Below are positions 62,767 to 64,000 of a stretch of DNA of 64,000 nt, piece after piece. The notes below the pieces were generated by a model, which did no database searches, was not told the origin of the DNA, and saw only the letters and a list, made by a program, of their open reading frames with translations. The position numbers were made by a program, and so were the translations under genes. The DNA comes from Acidobacteriaceae bacterium (GTDB taxonomy: Bacteria > Acidobacteriota > Terriglobia > Terriglobales > Acidobacteriaceae): the NCBI GenBank assembly GCA_003133425.1, contig PKXI01000248.1, positions 13,055-77,054 of the forward strand. The letters are read 5' to 3'. Position 1 is the first letter of the stretch. Each line of letters starts with the position of its first letter.

Positions 62767-63984
62767 ATGTCTTCTTCTGGTCAGCTTCCTGATTCTCTCG
62801 GCGCGGAACCGCTGTCCATTGCGGTCATCAGCCCCGATGACCAGCGTCGCAACGCGGCAATCAGTGCTCTGGACAAGTTCCCCAACGGCCGAATCTGGGA
62901 ATTCATGTCCTACCCTCCGGAAATCGACGCAGTGGCGCAGATGCTCAAACAGCGCTTCGACGTCGTCATCATTGACCTCGACAGTGACCCGGAATACACG
63001 CTTCAGCTGATCGAGCGAATCTGCACCGGAGGGTCGACAAATGTAATTGTGTATTCGGAGATCGCCGACCCTGGCATAATGGTCCGCTGCATGCGTGCGG
63101 GCTCCCGCGAGTTTCTCCGCCTGCCGATCACCACCACCGCCATGACCGAGGCTCTCGTGCGCGCCTGGGCCCGGCGTCTGGAAACTCCGCGGCCGGAGAT
63201 CACAGAGCCAAGCTTGCCAGAAGAGACGACCGGCAAACTGCTTGTGTTTTTGAGCGCCAAGGGTGGTTCCGGAGTCACAACGCTGGCTTCCAGTTTCGCC
63301 GTATCGCTCGCCGAGCAGTCACGCCAACGCACTCTGCTTATCGATCTCAATCTCCCCATTGGAGACGCAGCGCTCAACCTTGGAATCAAGAGCCCATACT
63401 CTACCGCGAACGCGCTCGAGAATGCCACACGCCTCGATTCGCATTTTCTCTCATCCCTTCTGGTCCTGCATGTCTCGGGGTTGTTCGTTCTAGCCGCCCC
63501 CAGTGAAATGGTCCCTATGCAGCCCGTCGATGGCGCCATCGGCGCCCTGCTGAAAATTGCACTTCAGGATTTCCAATATGTCGTAATCGATGCCGGATCC
63601 AGAGCCGATCTCAAGCACACATTTAGCTTCGATGAATCCGCCACCCTCTACCTGGTCACACAACTCGGCATTCCTGAACTGCGTAACGCAAACCGTCTGA
63701 TCAAGCGTCTCCCCACATTAGGCGGCCCCAAACTCGAAATCGTAATCAACCGATTCGACTCCGGCTCCGAGGGGATTGACGAAGGACTTGTGACCAAGGC
63801 CCTCACCCAGCCTGCACGCTGGAAAATTCCCAACGACTACACAGCTGTGCGCCGAATGCAGACTTCCGCCACCCCGCTCACGGGTGAGGACTCGGCCATT
63901 GCACAGGCAATCCGGGCAATGGCCGAATCCGTGTGCGGCCAACCCGCCGTCCCGAAAAAGGAAAAAGGATTCGGCCTCTTCTAG
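62767..63984 (+). CDS. CpaE/TadZ-like pilus assembly ATPase
   Basis: 405 residues. The ATG at 62767 is preferred to a longer frame that begins inside the region next to the attachment site. Residues 15-130 form a receiver-like domain (LSIAVISPDDQRRNAAIS, FDVVIIDLDSD, RAGSREFLRLPI) that lacks the usual phospho-acceptor surroundings. Residues of about 155-400 are a MinD/ParA-type ATPase with a deviant Walker A (SAKGGSGVTTLA), LLIDLNLPIGD and a late INRFD. CpaE/TadZ positions Tad/Flp pilus machinery at the pole. Other tad/cpa genes would lie to the right of the window. Part of the chromosome outside the element. Confidence 0.85.
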   Translation: MSSSGQLPDSLGAEPLSIAVISPDDQRRNAAISALDKFPNGRIWEFMSYPPEIDAVAQMLKQRFDVVIIDLDSDPEYTLQLIERICTGGSTNVIVYSEIADPGIMVRCMRAGSREFLRLPITTTAMTEALVRAWARRLETPRPEITEPSLPEETTGKLLVFLSAKGGSGVTTLASSFAVSLAEQSRQRTLLIDLNLPIGDAALNLGIKSPYSTANALENATRLDSHFLSSLLVLHVSGLFVLAAPSEMVPMQPVDGAIGALLKIALQDFQYVVIDAGSRADLKHTFSFDESATLYLVTQLGIPELRNANRLIKRLPTLGGPKLEIVINRFDSGSEGIDEGLVTKALTQPARWKIPNDYTAVRRMQTSATPLTGEDSAIAQAIRAMAESVCGQPAVPKKEKGFGLF

Positions 63985-64000
63985 TATTACAACGTTAAGT

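Noticed and set aside
1..64000. CRISPR array
   Set aside because: No series of regularly spaced identical repeats was found; the only direct repeats are the padR pair, the 23-bp tandem copy and the ACTG-type tracts.

Overview
The window looks like a piece of an Acidobacteriota chromosome, most likely family Acidobacteriaceae. The evidence is two Oar-like TonB-dependent receptors with carboxypeptidase-regulatory N-termini, a PadR regulator next to a duplicated MacB-type permease gene of the ADOP kind, many secreted glycoside hydrolases, and uniformly GC-rich coding. This assignment is inference from gene content; no rRNA gene is present.

Positions 1-32,000 form a sugar and sugar-acid utilisation region. 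It runs: the start of an MFS sugar-acid transporter translationally coupled to a D-erythronate dehydrogenase (denD-like); two divergent TonB-dependent receptors; a GH106-type alpha-L-rhamnosidase followed by a GH92-type alpha-mannosidase; a CzcCBA-like divalent-metal RND efflux operon with a small Cys/His membrane protein upstream; a GH31 gene cut off before its catalytic domain; a four-gene plus-strand operon of three uroporphyrinogen-decarboxylase-superfamily (MtaA/CmuA-like) proteins and a secreted protein with a GH67-like N-terminus; and, convergent to it, an RraA-like aldolase and an ExuT-like MFS transporter. Together these suggest import and breakdown of plant or microbial glycans, possibly including O-methylated uronic acids (inference).

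Positions 32,000-53,700 are mostly housekeeping: a DUF309 protein, an M61 peptidase, a membrane-anchored Ser/Thr kinase with two small downstream genes, a secreted alpha/beta hydrolase, a zinc-ribbon membrane protein, hemB, an NCS2 purine permease, metF and ahcY, a divergent ArsR-methyltransferase fusion that probably regulates them, a cytochrome-c/PQQ-type sugar dehydrogenase, padR plus an ADOP permease broken by two frameshifts, ada and kdsB.

Positions 53,679-62,557 look like a decayed integrative element. A complete tRNA gene with anticodon CAU is at the left end. Its 3' 46 bases are duplicated at the right end with 44 of 46 matches. The C-terminal tail of a tyrosine recombinase lies just inside the left end, joined to a headless SpoIIE-type phosphatase fragment, and a YgjP-like metalloprotease remnant lies near the right end. 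The intact cargo is four plus-strand genes: two paralogous, apparently Tat-exported proteins of unknown function, a dienelactone-hydrolase-like protein, and a large exported TPR-CHAT protein with its caspase-like His/Cys pair intact. This cluster is the best candidate for an undescribed system. After the element the chromosome resumes with a CpaE/TadZ-like pilus ATPase.
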